Source: Halichondria panicea
Lineage: Eukaryota > Porifera > Demospongiae > Suberitida > Halichondriidae
Length of the DNA: 64,000 bases
Assembly (NCBI RefSeq): GCF_963675165.1
Contig: NC_087377.1
Coordinates: forward strand, 904,501-968,500
Direction of reading: 5' to 3'
The translations under genes were made by a program, and so were the position numbers. How positions within the stretch are numbered: the stretch's first letter is position 1; each line of letters starts with the position of its first letter. This document shows positions 10,977-36,177 of this stretch, piece by piece. Below the pieces are notes generated by a model. That model did no database searches. It saw only the letters and a program-made list of their open reading frames with translations, and was not told where the DNA came from.

Positions 10977-11310
10977 AATGGGCTACATTTTGATACCAAG
11001 AACATCATATATGCTTATTCCATTGCTGAGATATCACTGAAAAGCTACATAATTTACTATTTTCTGCTGTTTTGATGACATCAGTAGCAGCAAACCACAA
11101 ACCAGTGATGCTTTAATCAACCACAAACAAGAGTGGGCGTACAGTTATTGTACGCCCACTCTTGTGGTTAATTAGAGTGTCATCGATTTGTGGTTAGCAG
11201 CTTGTGATGTCATCAAAACGGTAGAAATAGTAGAATATGTAGTTTTTCAGTGACATCTCAACAATGGAATAAGCATAGAGGATGTTCTTGGTACCAAAAT
11301 GTAGCCCATT
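10977..11310. mobile_element. Foldback element, arms of about 160 bp
   Basis: The left arm begins AATGGGCTACATTTTG and the right arm ends CAAAATGTAGCCCATT. The arms remain complementary, with scattered mismatches, all the way to the centre, where GAGTGGGCGTAC pairs with GTACGCCCACTC around a short loop near 11145. This is typical of a palindromic MITE or a foldback remnant. No coding capacity and no confident target-site duplication. Confidence 0.85.
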
Positions 11311-12415
11311 TATTTGTAAACTTACCAGAGAACTTTTAAAGCTAAACTATAAAATGTTCAGAAGATATTACTCTAACCAAAACTGTACATAAAAACCAGT
11401 AAATCATGAATTATAGACACTGTGAACATATGTAAGAAAGGGATGGCCAGGATACCCTAAACCATTGAACAATTATGTGATGAAGTCTAGGACCTTAGCT
11501 GTACAAGATTACTGTTTCTAACCGATTACCCACTATAACAATTTGTTGTTGTTTTATTAATCACCACAAACCCACCACCTTATGTTTCCATGGAAACATT
11601 TTTGGTTATGTTGTAGCTCGGTCATTCATCTACACATTGGTATCAACACCATTTCTTAGAAATGTTCCAATCGAAAGATATTTACATTTAAGTACAGCTA
11701 CTCACAAAGTTGTGGTAATCTACTCTCTAAGCTGGATGCACTGTATAACGATTGAATTACCCACACAAATGGACCACTTATTTCATTTGCCTATACATAG
11801 CATCATCTCAGATGTATCTGCCCCCCCCCCCGCACACACGCACACACACGCACGCATGCACACGCGCACATACGCGCACACACACACACACACACACACA
11901 TTCACAGATGCTCATGCTGTGTCAGACCCACAATGAATGGAGCCTCCATCACAACACCAGCAATATCTTCCATAGTCATGATGAGGTACGCTAGGGGGTG
12001 TGGTCTCAGCTTGCATGGGTGTGTGTGTAACTGCATGTACACTAATTATTATGCTGTGAAATTGTCGTGTACTATAATTATATAAATACGACCACTTTCC
12101 CTCATCCCCCATTTCTCTGTAGACACGCTGTTTCTTATAATCATGGACACTGATGGGACAAGTTGAAGACATTGTCAAGAAAGTAAACACAAGCCCGGCC
12201 CGTTACCAAGGAAACATGACAACATTGATCTCATCATTGACAATGTTTAGCCTATGCAGTCATAAAAATTAATTGTTGTATTTTTTAATTTCTACTGCTA
12301 AAAATTAATTATGACCAAGAGTGCATGCGCTCTTGTTATGACATAATAATAATTATTACAATAAAAGTGGTAAAGATCATTAACTATATAAGTAAGAATT
12401 ATGTGTATTTTATAA
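11311..12415. other. No recognisable gene; microsatellite 11820-11902
   Basis: AT-rich sequence with a C-run followed by a CA/CG microsatellite. Short open frames span the repeat and are not credible genes. A weak minus-strand stretch at 11925-12000 lies beside a (CA)n tract, but I could not tie it to a family. Confidence 0.5.
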
Positions 12416-12423
12416 ACCTTACA

Positions 12424-12498
12424 GTCCCCATGAGAACCCGTGTCCTCTCACGAGATCTGATCTACTAGCCACACCCTTAACCACTAGGCCACACCCAT
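12424..12498 (-). repeat. tRNA-like SINE or tRNA-derived fragment
   Basis: On the minus strand, TGGCCTAGTGG (12481-12491) is a perfect RNA polymerase III box A. About 45 bases on, GGGTTCTCATGG (12428-12439) is a weakened box B. The spacing suits a tRNA or tRNA-derived SINE. The T-arm is too diverged for a working tRNA and I see no clean acceptor stem, so a SINE head or tRNA pseudogene is more likely. Confidence 0.55.
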
Positions 12499-12763
12499 TC
12501 TTCACCAATCTGTGTATTATCAGGAGCTCATAAATAAGTTTAATTTTGATGACGGCTCTCTTCTGATGCTACACAGTTACAATACATTTATCATTGATAA
12601 CATAGCTGGCATGTGCAATTGTGTGGACAGACATTGACTCAACAAAGCATTCACATCAGGTATAATTATGGTGGATAGAGTGCTAGTAGTCACCACACAA
12701 ACACTTGTAAAGAACAAAAAATAAATGCCAGCAGTCACAGTTTATAATGGCTAGAGGATATTG

Positions 12764-12949
12764 TCAGGCTAGAGTCACTTGCAATCTTCCCTTGAGGTCC
12801 TCAGCAATGTCAGCTCTACTGATAACGGGAGACTCTAGAGCTGTCAACAAGTCCTCCAGTTGTGGACCACCTAGCAACCACTCAACGAGCATGTGTGTGA
12901 AACACTTGGTGACACTGTTGGGTCTTCTGGCATTCTCCTCAGCTATCAC
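12764..12949 (-). pseudogene. Orphan last exon encoding the C-terminal half of a death domain
   Basis: Bordered 5' by CTGCAG and ending in a TGA at 12766-12764. Translation: VIAEENARRPNSVTKCFTHM, then LVEWLLGG, LEDLLTALESPVISRAD. The W..L..AL.SP.IS..DIA signature and the phase-0 intron position match the last exon of the ROCO gene at 16241-16429. No matching upstream exon was found between 12950 and 16240. It may be a duplicated final exon, a remnant of a paralogue, or an alternative 3' exon of the same transcript, because strand and phase are compatible. Confidence 0.65.
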
Positions 12950-13112
12950 CTGCAGTGTACATTGTTATTATAATGACATCATTCTGCACTATCCAAGTTC
13001 TACGGTATATCGGCTGAAATTATGAATCATGTCAAGTTAATTGTTGAAAGGAATTCAGTGGCCAACCAATTGCAACACAGCCACCCACACAACTAAAGAA
13101 ACAAAACTACAA

Positions 13113-13345
13113 CAGGGTTTCAAACAGAGGGGGGGGGGCCCTGGGATTTCCCACCAGCCAAAATATCCCCCCCTTGAAATCTGAATATTAATGATGTCAT
13201 AATAAAAATGTACATCCTTAAAAATGTCTACAATCTCATTAGACTAGTGAAATTAATTTTATGCACACAAAAATCCATGCACCTCAGATAACCATTCCTC
13301 AACAATTTTTCCGGGAAAGGACCCCCAGACCCCCCTCTAGACCAA
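13113..13345. mobile_element. Diverged MITE with CAGGGTTTC terminus
   Basis: Begins CAGGGTTTCAAACAGAGG followed by a G-run, closely resembling the terminus of the MITE at 34839. It also has a CCCTGGGATTTCCC block. The right terminus is not recognisable, so the end coordinate is approximate. Confidence 0.45.
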
Positions 13346-14330
13346 GGAACAAGTACAGCAGCCATTCAGTGTTAGGTAGTGCCAGACCATCAAACCATCG
13401 CCTTGTCCATCCATATATACACGACCATCAACCTACACAGAGAGCATAATTATGAGAGACTTGCCACACAACATAGCTAGCTACTCATCTGTGTGTATGC
13501 TGTTACAGTGGCTCCTCCACATACAATCAACCTACACAGAGAGCATGAGAGACACTATACACAATGGAGCTACTTATCTTTTGCTGTAAAGAGACATGGA
13601 CCTACACACCAAAGAAGCCAGCCATACTTACTTATCTTTACTTATCTTTGATGTCTCCACACAAAACAGTCAAGAGCACTAATAAATGATAGTAGTGGGC
13701 GTTGATATCTGATCTCCAGTCAAGCCCCGCCCCCTTCAGTACCTGCAATACATTATACAGTGATGAGGTTAGTAATCCTCCCTGGGTCCCAGAGCAGCAT
13801 GGCTTGTCTGTACCTGGGGGAGAGAGGAGACAAAAGCAGTGAGAGAATGAAACACTAGTACAGTAGCTAGTAGGAGGAGCTGTGTGTGTGTGCATTGTGG
13901 CTGCAAGAGAACAAGCAAATGCATGGTTACATTGAGAGCAGCAGTTCAAACAAAACCATCCACTCCACACAATACAATACCAGCCAATCACCACCACAGC
14001 TGACAACCATCAGCCTAGTATTATCAATACACACACAATACATAATTATAACACCAGACAACAAAATTACACCCATAGCTGTTTGTGCTGTGCAGAGAAG
14101 AGATGAGAAATTCCCACAACAACAAATCAATTCAACAGCGAAGACCACCAATTAATTCAGATCATTATTATCATCATAATACCAGACCAGGAGTGAATGC
14201 ACTCCTGACCAGACAAATCATTATAATCAAATCACACATCATCACCAAACCAGACTGTGCAACAAAATTTCCCAACCCCACAACAACCAATCAAATCAAC
14301 CACAGGAGGACCACCACCAGTAGTCCAGTA
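13337..14330. repeat. Dispersed repeat module R, copy 2, with its 3' extension to about 15180
   Basis: Same core as 3250-4310. Here the module continues uninterrupted through AACCAATCAAATCAACCAC (14280-14300) into 14331-15180. That second part recurs at 46336-47260. This copy therefore preserves the undisturbed arrangement that the 37-46 kb copy has lost. The stretch 14331-14840 has no gene. Confidence 0.8.
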
Positions 14331-14841
14331 GTTTCCTTGCCCAAGGGACTAATACAATAAGGGCATAATAAACTAAAGGGACCCTGTGACTGTGAGTACC
14401 ATTAACTGAGCACAGAGGTAATCAACCAGAATGTGTGGGATGGTTCAACAACAGTAGACTCACAGAGACAACACCTCCTTGCTTCAGTTGTAACAAGCCT
14501 GGCACGCAAGGCTTGCACAAGTGCTCAAGACTACTCTTCACTAATCCAGTCAAAGGCTACAGTTCCCTTGGCACACCTAGGGTTTAGTTAAAGCCTGAAC
14601 TTACCAATTCTATGTGCAGTAGGCACAGAGTTAAGATCCTAAAAAAGCCGTCATAATAGATTAGCATAAGCCAAGAAGCAGCAGTTGTCTAACTATAATT
14701 ATTATAGCTAGCTATTCTAATGATCCTAGCTAACTAACTATTGGAACTGATAACGAGATCTTAACACTTCCAATTATGGCATGATCCTGTGCTGCTTTCC
14801 TTTTAGGCAGGTACTAACAGCAGAGTGCTCCCTCAATAGCC

Positions 14842-15019
14842 ATGAGTAATCCATCATTGCACCCCAAAGGCTGGTTCGACAACGGTTTCAAGAACAAGAA
14901 GATGCTGTCCTGCGACCCGGCTGTTGAAGAACCTTCCACACACATTCTGATTGATTACTTGAGTGCTACAGACACCATCCCTCCCCCTCCCAACCAGCAA
15001 AGGGTTCAAGGCCGTGCAG
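14842..15019 (+). CDS. First exon of an unknown protein, copy 1
   Basis: ATG-initiated: MSNPSLHPKGWFDNGF, then KKMLSC and EEPSTHILIDYL, with Pro-rich text near the end. It is followed by GTAATA, a plausible 5' splice site. The duplicate at 46919-47100 keeps the frame open with mostly conservative changes. That hints at a real exon, but both copies lie within a dispersed repeat and no downstream exon is evident. No domain recognised. Confidence 0.35.
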
Positions 15020-15172
15020 GTAATAGGCTCTTAGCCATGCGTATTAAAAACAGTATACAAAAGCGTTGTCGACACGAGTTTAGCCATGCATACATGCATT
15101 TAACGTGCGCTTTGCTGGCAAGTATGTATCTATTAAGCTGCATGACCTACACACCTCACAGTCAAGAAGGGG

Positions 15173-15685
15173 CCTTTTACTCATAATCAATCATGACAGC
15201 AACTTTAAAAGAGTTTTTTCCCATGAACTACATAATTATATATAATTATGTTAAGCTGTACAACCTTTAATTAATCTTCTGAATACTTATGTCGTATATC
15301 TTCCCACAAGAAAAGTACTGAAAATTAGTTTAAAATTTAATCAAAGCTGCGTGTTTAGTAAATTTGAAGTGTACTATACTCTCTTCAGTGCTGCTCCTGC
15401 TGCACCATAATTATTCAGAGGATTATTAAAAGTGATGGGCAGTTTAACTCTTGACAGCAACTTTAAAAAAGGTCATTCCATGGTGATTCATGAGTAAAAA
15501 GGTCTAGTACATCTGTTTAATTGTACATGTATAGACTCATGAATCATCATGGGAAACTACTTTTCAGTACTTTTCTTGTGGGAAGGTATACACCATATTC
15601 ATTAAAGGTTGTACAGCTCAACATACAGTTCATCAGTGGGGAAAAACTCTTTTAAAGTTGCTGTCATGATTGATGGAGTAAAAGG
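15173..15685. mobile_element. MITE with long terminal inverted repeats (about 150 bp)
   Basis: The left end CCTTTTACTCATAATCAATC and the right end, GATTGATGGAGTAAAAGG, are inverted copies, and the pairing extends inward through GACAGCAACTTTAAAA and CCCACAAGAAAAGTAC. The sister repeat copy near 47260 lacks this block: AAGAAGGGGCC is followed directly by ACCACACTTA, while here the element sits after AAGAAGGGG. That supports a mobile insertion. Non-coding. Confidence 0.8.
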
Positions 15686-15908
15686 TCTATACTTATAGAC
15701 TATAGTGTGAAAAGACCACAAAACCACAACACACTTAAGAGCCACCGCCTACTGCCTATCTGAGTATGACAACTGTTCTGCAAACCACTGTACATTGCAA
15801 AATCTGTCCCAGTGAATACTCATACGCATGCGCAGTGTGCCCCTCCAACAGCATAGACCAGCCCCTCCCCTTTTATCCATTATCGTGCAGAAGCTTGACG
15901 ACCTTTTC

Positions 15909-16007
15909 AGCTAGCCTCGATTCCAGGCCGAGTTTTCGCTTTTATAACGGTAGGCGAACAACTAACCTTTATAAAAGCAAAAACTCGGCCTGGGATCGAA
16001 GCTAGCT
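15909..16007. mobile_element. Short foldback element (about 40-bp arms)
   Basis: AGCTAGCCTCGATTCCAGG...TTTTATA pairs with TATAAAAGC...CCTGGGATCGAAGCTAGCT around a loop of about 22 bases. Arms differ at a few positions. No coding capacity. Confidence 0.75.
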
Positions 16008-16240
16008 ATCATGCATGCTGCCATTAATGTACAAAATCAACCTGAATAACTACTTAGAAACTGCCATGGCAATTGTATATGCTTTTATATAATTATAACG
16101 CTGATGGACTGCATTATTATTATTATGCACAAATCTTAGCAAGAGTGGGAACCAGCAAAACAAAGCATAACAAAAATTAGCTGTTTCTGATCAATAAAAG
16201 ATGTACGAGTCACTATCATGATATGGAGTCAGTGGAGCTG

Positions 16241-29256
<13,016 letters not shown>

Positions 29257-29707
29257 TCCGAAGCTTTGTTCAAACTCTGTCAAATTCACCCCTTGAATTG
29301 TATCTCAGCTCAGTAAGCAAAGTGCATGCACCCTCTTTCTGTATTTCAAGGGCCCTTCCGGCCACAAAAACCCACATGATTAATTGCAATTGCAAAAGCA
29401 TAAAAATCCATTTATAATTATATGCACACAGTCAATAGTGGAGTCATGTGACCCTACTACACACAAAACAACACTTATAAACACACGGAAAAATAAATAT
29501 TAAAATTCAGCTAAAAGGAACTGCTCCAAATTGATCTACAGTTGTCATTGTCGTCGTAATCTTTGAACTCTCTCTAAGGGGGGGGGTGCTCCAAACAAAT
29601 CTCGTCTTGCATTGTCAGCAGTATTATGAGTGGGCGGGGTAGAGGAACGTCCGTCAAAAATGAAGTGCTACCAAAGTCATCCGTAGGAAATGGACTGCCA
29701 GTCTGTG

Positions 29708-29708
<1 letters not shown>

Positions 29709-29755
<47 letters not shown>

Positions 29756-30025
29756 GGTGGGAGGTTCAATAAGCAGTATATAGAGTGGAGTGTGTCTATT
29801 GTAGTCACCCTCTATAATACAGCCAGGTTTGATAAGGGACCCAGAGTCAGCCTCTGCTGTATAATCAATAAGCCAGATTAATGGGCCCCAAAGTCTCCAT
29901 AGCATGTGTTTGGACCTGTGTTAGCAGGCCACCCTCTATAATACAGCCAGGTTAATGGGCCTCAAAGTCTCCATAGCATGTGTTTGGACCTGTGTTAGCA
30001 GACCACCCTCTATAATACAGAGCCA
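29709..30025. repeat. (TG)n tract and partial tandem duplication
   Basis: (TG)n at 29709-29752. Then CACCCTCTATAATACAG occurs three times (about 29805, 29930 and 30003), with CCATAGCATGTGTTTGGACC occurring twice, as direct repeats. Non-coding. Confidence 0.8.
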
Positions 30026-30609
30026 CTGTTGGTCTACCCACCACTATACATACACAGGGTATACTAATAGTAAGGTACTCACAAAGACATTAGTGACATG
30101 GTTGGTGGTTCCTGTGATCCTGGACACCACCTCACACACTTGCCAGATACTGGGACGCAGCTCAGGGTCAGAGGTCAACAGATAGCCTACAAAGGGGACA
30201 ATGATATACGTATCATTATAATAATAGAGCAATACACTTGAGGCTGGCAGAATATCATAGCACCTGTAGCTAGTGTGTGTTCTCAAAGTTAGCTCTGAAA
30301 ACAGGTTCATTTCACAAAGAAAAAACTCACTATCAATAGTCTTTATAATTAAAGGCTTAAAGTTAACATAATCATGTGTAAACCTGGCTACATTTCACTA
30401 GGGTGTGTGTGTGTGTGTGGTCTCACCTCTCAAGTTGTGCATGTCTTGTGTGTAGGGAGAGTCTTCAGGAATGCTGTACTGAGCACTGCTAGAGGGTTGT
30501 CACTAAATGGGGGAGAATACACGTGCCATTAGAGCAACATACTTAAGCTGGCAGAATAAGATAGTCTTTAGGGAAATTTATACATATACCCAGTGATGCT
30601 AGTTACATT

Positions 30610-30713
<104 letters not shown>

Positions 30714-32007
30714 GTCTCACCTCTCAGGTCTTGTGTGTAAGGAGAGTCTTCAGGAATGCTGTACTGAGCACTGACTATGGCTAGAGGGTTGTCACCAAAT
30801 GGAGTATCCATGAAGAACAGCTTGAACAGTAGTACGCCCAGTGCCTGTGTGTGGGCGGGTGTGTGTTGTGTGAGGGTGTGATATTATTAGATTCGTCTCA
30901 TTGAAATGAGTATCACAAGTAAACGTGTTTATACTTAACATGTTCAGTAAACGTGATCATCCCCACATTTCACAGTACTATTACACAAACGCTGACATTC
31001 ACAAAATGGAAACCTTATTACAGAAAACACAAGTCAACCACTTAGTACAGTGTACACAGTGGGACCACACATAAAGAGGAAATTTCGCCCCTTTCAGCCT
31101 TGTTTCTCAGTAAACATAATCATTGCTCAGATCCTCCCCCTTTTCAGAGAGGTGTCACATTCCACCCCTTTCACAGTAAACAAAGCAGAATGTCATTGAA
31201 AGGTCATAATTAGTGAAAGGTCACCTCCAATAGTACTGCCTGTCCATCCATACATGCATGGATAAATAATTACACCATACTGTAGTGTAAAATACCACCA
31301 CAAATGAAATCTCTGAGCCCATGCCAACTCAGCTAGGTATGGTTGCTCAATATTGACCTCCCTCCACCAATAAGGTCTAACACATGGGCAAGCAATACTA
31401 TCGGGAAATATGAACAAAACAATGAACCTCGTGATTATTATCAGTAGCCTACAACAGGTGCCGTCTCTACAAAGCATCTCCCCTCACCTCCATCCTTTCA
31501 TGCATTCATCCATTCTTATCCTATAGCACAGCCACTGGACTGGCACATACTGGCAGCAGATCACATTCACGCTGAGTAGGTAATGGCATATGCTAGGCCT
31601 CATCATAGATAGTGGTATGGCCTCATCAACCTCATCTTCAGTGCGGCCTGAGATCGAGGCTAAAAGATCCCCTTCCTCCCACGTTTGTGACTTGTTGCAG
31701 TTCACCCACGTAGCGTGTCGTGCACAGAGTCATGGAGTATGTTCTCAATCTGAATCAAAATCAGTGGAAATAATTATAATCATGTGAGCTTAAATGCTTT
31801 GTAATTTTGAATAACCGTGATTTCAATGGATTGTACAGGCCTTGAAATACAAAAATACGCTCGCAAAAATAGCATTAATCATCATTTATTTCTAGCTCTA
31901 CGGTATCATCAACTATTGGATAGAGCTATTGGATGACACTTTATACTCTAAAATAGGATGCTTTGTACAATAAATTATGTTACTAGTGAAATGCTTCCTC
32001 ACAACAC

Positions 32008-32199
<192 letters not shown>

Positions 32200-32539
32200 C
32201 CACTCTTAATGACCTCATCTGAAGAAAGGTCAACTGATATAAAGACCAGGTCCTAAATGAACAGTTTGTGTACAGTCAAAATATTGCTCCCCTAATGTGT
32301 ATGTTATAAGAGATTCCACTGTACTGACCTTGAGGTCACGATGTATGGGGGGTTTTGTCCGATGGTGTAGCCTAGCAACGACAGAGAATGTTGTCTCAGT
32401 CGAGTGATCGCTGAGTCAGTAACTCCATCACCACGCTACCTAATTAAACAGGAACAAATAATATTGAAAGTGAAATGCTTTGAGGGAGTACAATGATCTA
32501 TTGATGACACAATGTGGGCACTCCAGCAGTGATATCCAC

Positions 32540-34200
32540 CATCAAGGAAAATGGCTGACAATACTTATATAGGACAGCTAGTACATTGTGCAAAAGAGCC
32601 GACTTGGCGTTTATTAATTTGGCAACAGCTTGTATCCTAAACAGGTTATGAGAAGTCTTACCCAGGCAAGGCTATATGCAAGGCCAGGTCTAATCCCCCA
32701 GTCAGTGTGAGGACAACACTTCAAGAGTCAAATTAGAGTCAAATTCCCCGTACCTCCCGTGGGGGGGGGGCAACACATTGAGAGGCATTATCACCTGATC
32801 ATGATTATACAGTATAGGTAGTTGTCACCTGAGCTGAAACGGTACTTGCTGACACAGCAGATCGACACTGCCAGTGACACCAGAGTCACGTTGAGGTGTC
32901 CTGTACCTGGGGGATAGCAAACACAGAGGTCAAAGTGCACAGAATTGCAGGAAAGTTTGTAGCCATTTCAGCTTGTTGAGATTCAGTAGCAGTAAGCTGT
33001 GCAAATTAATGATAGGCTTTCCAATAACTAAAGGATTGCATGGACAATCTCAACTATATATAAAAGTCCTACTGAAAATTAATAAGCCATCAATAATTAT
33101 TGTCTAGTAATATTAAAGGTAGCGCTCACCTTTCCCCTGAGTCAGAGTGTTGGTCCATTGTGTCCAGTGCACCGTGCTAGCTAGTAGGACCACTCCAATG
33201 GATGTGCTCTCAGAGCATTAGAACTGATGAAGCACATGGCCAGTGGGTAAAGATCGTCAAACCATTAGACAAAATAATATGTTTCATTTTGTAGATTTGA
33301 TATCCTTTGGACCTTTACCAGACACGCTCACACACAAGATGGAGACAGCTGGTGAGGAAAAGCATTCACTTGTCCTTCGCTCTAGGAGCTTCCACAAGGC
33401 TGGATATCTGGTGGATACTCACCCAAAAGACCAGTAGCAATGGATCACAAGGCAAACAGCATTGCAGCGAGTACAAGTGAGTGGCTAGTCATGATCAAAA
33501 GTGTACCACCTAGTATAGTGTATAGGCTGCTTTAGATGACTGGCATTCAATATCTGCTAATAGATATCATTACTAGTGATCAAACTATACAGCCTCTGTG
33601 ACAAATGCATCCATTGCTGCACATTTGTTGACCCGTTACTTCATTGCGTACAGTGCTAGTGATGGAGAGCACGAGAGGGGCGGAGTCAGTGACACATTTC
33701 TATGACAACATATGATGGAGGAGTTACAAGGTGACACTGTGGAGTTTGCGTACAACCCATTGGACGTCTTGCACTGCAGATAAAGGAACACAATTAAGAA
33801 ATAGTGAGTACTGCCGCGTGCAGAGTGTGACTCTTTCCCCCACCAAAACTGTGATCTGAGCATGTCATGTGATAGGCCTTGTCTAGAGCTACAGAATGCA
33901 TCTCTTAGTTTTGATATTGATTGCCTTTAGTGAAGTTATGACCTCCTGAAAGTTGCTTAAATTATACATTTTATGGGGAAAGCGTTGTGTTGCAAATTGC
34001 AGCTCAAGTTGATTTGAGATAATAATTTTTATGGTGGAATTATCTACTAGTGATTGAGTGGTCTAATTGTTTTCTCACTTGTTAGATTTGTGAGGGTCAG
34101 TTGTTCACTCTGTTGGATGCTAATGATGATCGACCCATTGGGCGTCAATACAATCGACCTAAGGAACAGTGAGTACTGCCGCGTGCAGAGTGTGACTCTT
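32540..34200. repeat. Second copy of the 8.5-10.27 kb block
   Basis: Direct-orientation copy with small indels. It contains the second copy of the unknown exon (33294-33479, TAG stop after HPKDQ), the shared ATGGCTGACAATACTTATAT block at 32551, and a stray last-exon copy (34086-34170) related to the DDE-type gene, which keeps an open frame to its stop. Probably non-functional debris of a segmental duplication. Confidence 0.75.
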
Positions 34201-34212
34201 TCCCTTACCAAA

Positions 34213-34675
34213 CATTTTGTAGTTTGTGCTTTTTGCGCTGTACTCTCCCCTTGCATGTGTGACTGTGTTTTGTAGTTTGTGTGCTTTTTGCGCTGTACTC
34301 CCCCCTAGCATGTGTGACTGTGTTTTGTAGTTTGTACTTTTTGCGCTGTACTCCCCCCTTGCATGTGTGACTGTGTTTTGTAGTTTGTGCTTTTTGCGCT
34401 GTACTCCCCCCTTGCATGTGTGACGGTGTTTAGTCACTAGCAATAGTTTTACGTTCCCATGAGTGGGTTCAATTCACTAGCAATAGTTTTACGTTCCCGT
34501 GAGTGGGTTCAATTCACTAGCAATAGTTTTACGTTCCCGTGAGTGGGTTCAATTCACTAGCAATAGTTTTGCGTTCCCGTGAGTGGGTTCAATTCACTAG
34601 CAATAGTTTTAAGATCCCATGAGTGGGTTCAATTCACTAGCAATAGTTTTACGTTCCCATGAGTGGGTTCAATAA
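34213..34675. repeat. M53 (34213-34432) followed by M40 (34433-34675)
   Basis: Four M53 units and then about six M40 units, followed by the flank module. The order exon remnant, M53, M40, flank module is the same as at 51725-52861. Confidence 0.93.
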
Positions 34676-34838
34676 TTCACAACAGCTGCATTGTACCTCA
34701 CTCCTTGTTTTGGGTTTTTTATGTGAGTGCGCTGAATGCGCCAGGGAAAGCTTAGGTTTTCTGAACGCTTAGAAACAGACCTTTCAAATGGTACCATCAA
34801 AGTTCATGAAAGATAACATTATTTGCCAATTTAGTCCC

Positions 34839-35142
34839 AGGGTTTCATACAGGATTTTTTGCTAGGGGGGGAAACCTGCCGACCAAAGGTCGGCAGGTTT
34901 CGGTCGGCACAACGTAGGGGGATCCGGGGGCATCCTCCCCTGGGAAAATTTGAAAAAACGGTGCTTTGTGGTGCATTCTGGTAGATTTTAGTGGGCTGGT
35001 GTTTACTACTCTCACCTGTAAAAACCACTTTACACCTAACTAATGATTTTATTACATCATAAGTTGGGGAATTGTCAGGGGGGGGAAACTTTGTCTAGGG
35101 GGGGGAAATCCCGGGGTTCCCCTACCTCTGTATGAAACCCTG
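34839..35142. mobile_element. 304-bp MITE with CAGGGTTTCATACAG ends
   Basis: 15-bp inverted termini (AGGGTTTCATACAG at the left, CTGTATGAAACCCTG at the right) flanked on both sides by AGTCCC, a likely 6-bp target duplication. The uninserted sequence (TTAGTCCCCATGGTCC) exists at 2041, about 52680 and about 56426. The inside is G-run rich, with GCCGACCAAAGGTCGGC as a short palindrome. A second copy at 37977-38280 is due to the tandem duplication. Confidence 0.9.
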
Positions 35143-36177
35143 AGTCCCCATGGTCCGAGGTCAAAAAATAACAAATTAAGGGCCCGGATGAAATATTGGA
35201 TTGAAACACGTCATTTGAAATGTATTTTTCTAAGCTTTCGAAATAATTATATAAAATGTTTGCCATTGAATCAACTGTTATGGCTGTTGTAAGACCCCCA
35301 CCCCTCGTGAATCTTTCAGCTGTTGAAAGACACCCCCCTTCCGTTGAATTCGTGAATCTTTTAGCTGCCATAACTTAAATTCTGTGGATCGAAAGTCGAA
35401 AATTTTTTGAATGCTTAGAAACACCTTTCAAATGGTATATGATAGTTGTATGTTTTTTATGCGTAGTACTCCCCCCTTCTTGTGTGACAGTGTTTTAAGT
35501 GGAATAGTTATTGTTTTTTATGTGCTGTACTCCCCCTTGTGTTGTATTTTTATGCGAGTGGGCTGAATGCGCTAGCGAACGTCTTAGGCTCTCTCTCGCG
35601 AGTTGGCTGAATGCGCCACGAAAATGACCCGCTATACGATAGTTGGAATAGTTAGTGTTTTTTATGCACTGTACTCCCCCCTTGCATGTGTGACGGTGTT
35701 TTGGGTTAGTTAGTGTTCACTTCTCTATAATTACATACATGCATTAATTTGGGTGACAATTTGTGGGACATTATGATCATTGACGTGTGCAATAAATGAT
35801 GTATATATACTGTGTGTGTGTGCAGGACTGAACACCAGCCCCCAGCATGTATCATGAGGGACGCTGTACAGAGATGTTAGGGCAAGTTCCTTTAATTAGA
35901 TCCAGATATTGTAATTATTTCCTTCTTCCAGGTTGTTGGTCGCTAAATGTGCTTATAGTTGCCATGGAGATGGAGATGGTAATTGACTGAAGTCATGTAC
36001 CTACCTCTCGATAGAAGGAAACAAGGATTTGTCAATAATTATAGTACTGTGATAAATAAATGTTTTGTCAACTTCGATTCTCTAAGATCATAATTATTCA
36101 TAACTATAATTATACTATTGTTCTTGTTCTTACAAAACTTTAAATTATGTTACGTTGTTTCATATTAATTATATATC

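Noticed and set aside
12424-12498. Functional tRNA gene
   Set aside because: Box B is degenerate and no full acceptor and T-arm pairing could be drawn by eye.
31300-31700. Kinase activation segment between 32329 and 30844 (MRPSICHYL and VRPYWWREVN stretches on the minus strand)
   Set aside because: Faint resemblance to subdomains VII-VIII, but no DFG or APE is visible and the borders lack good splice sites. Not strong enough to call an exon.
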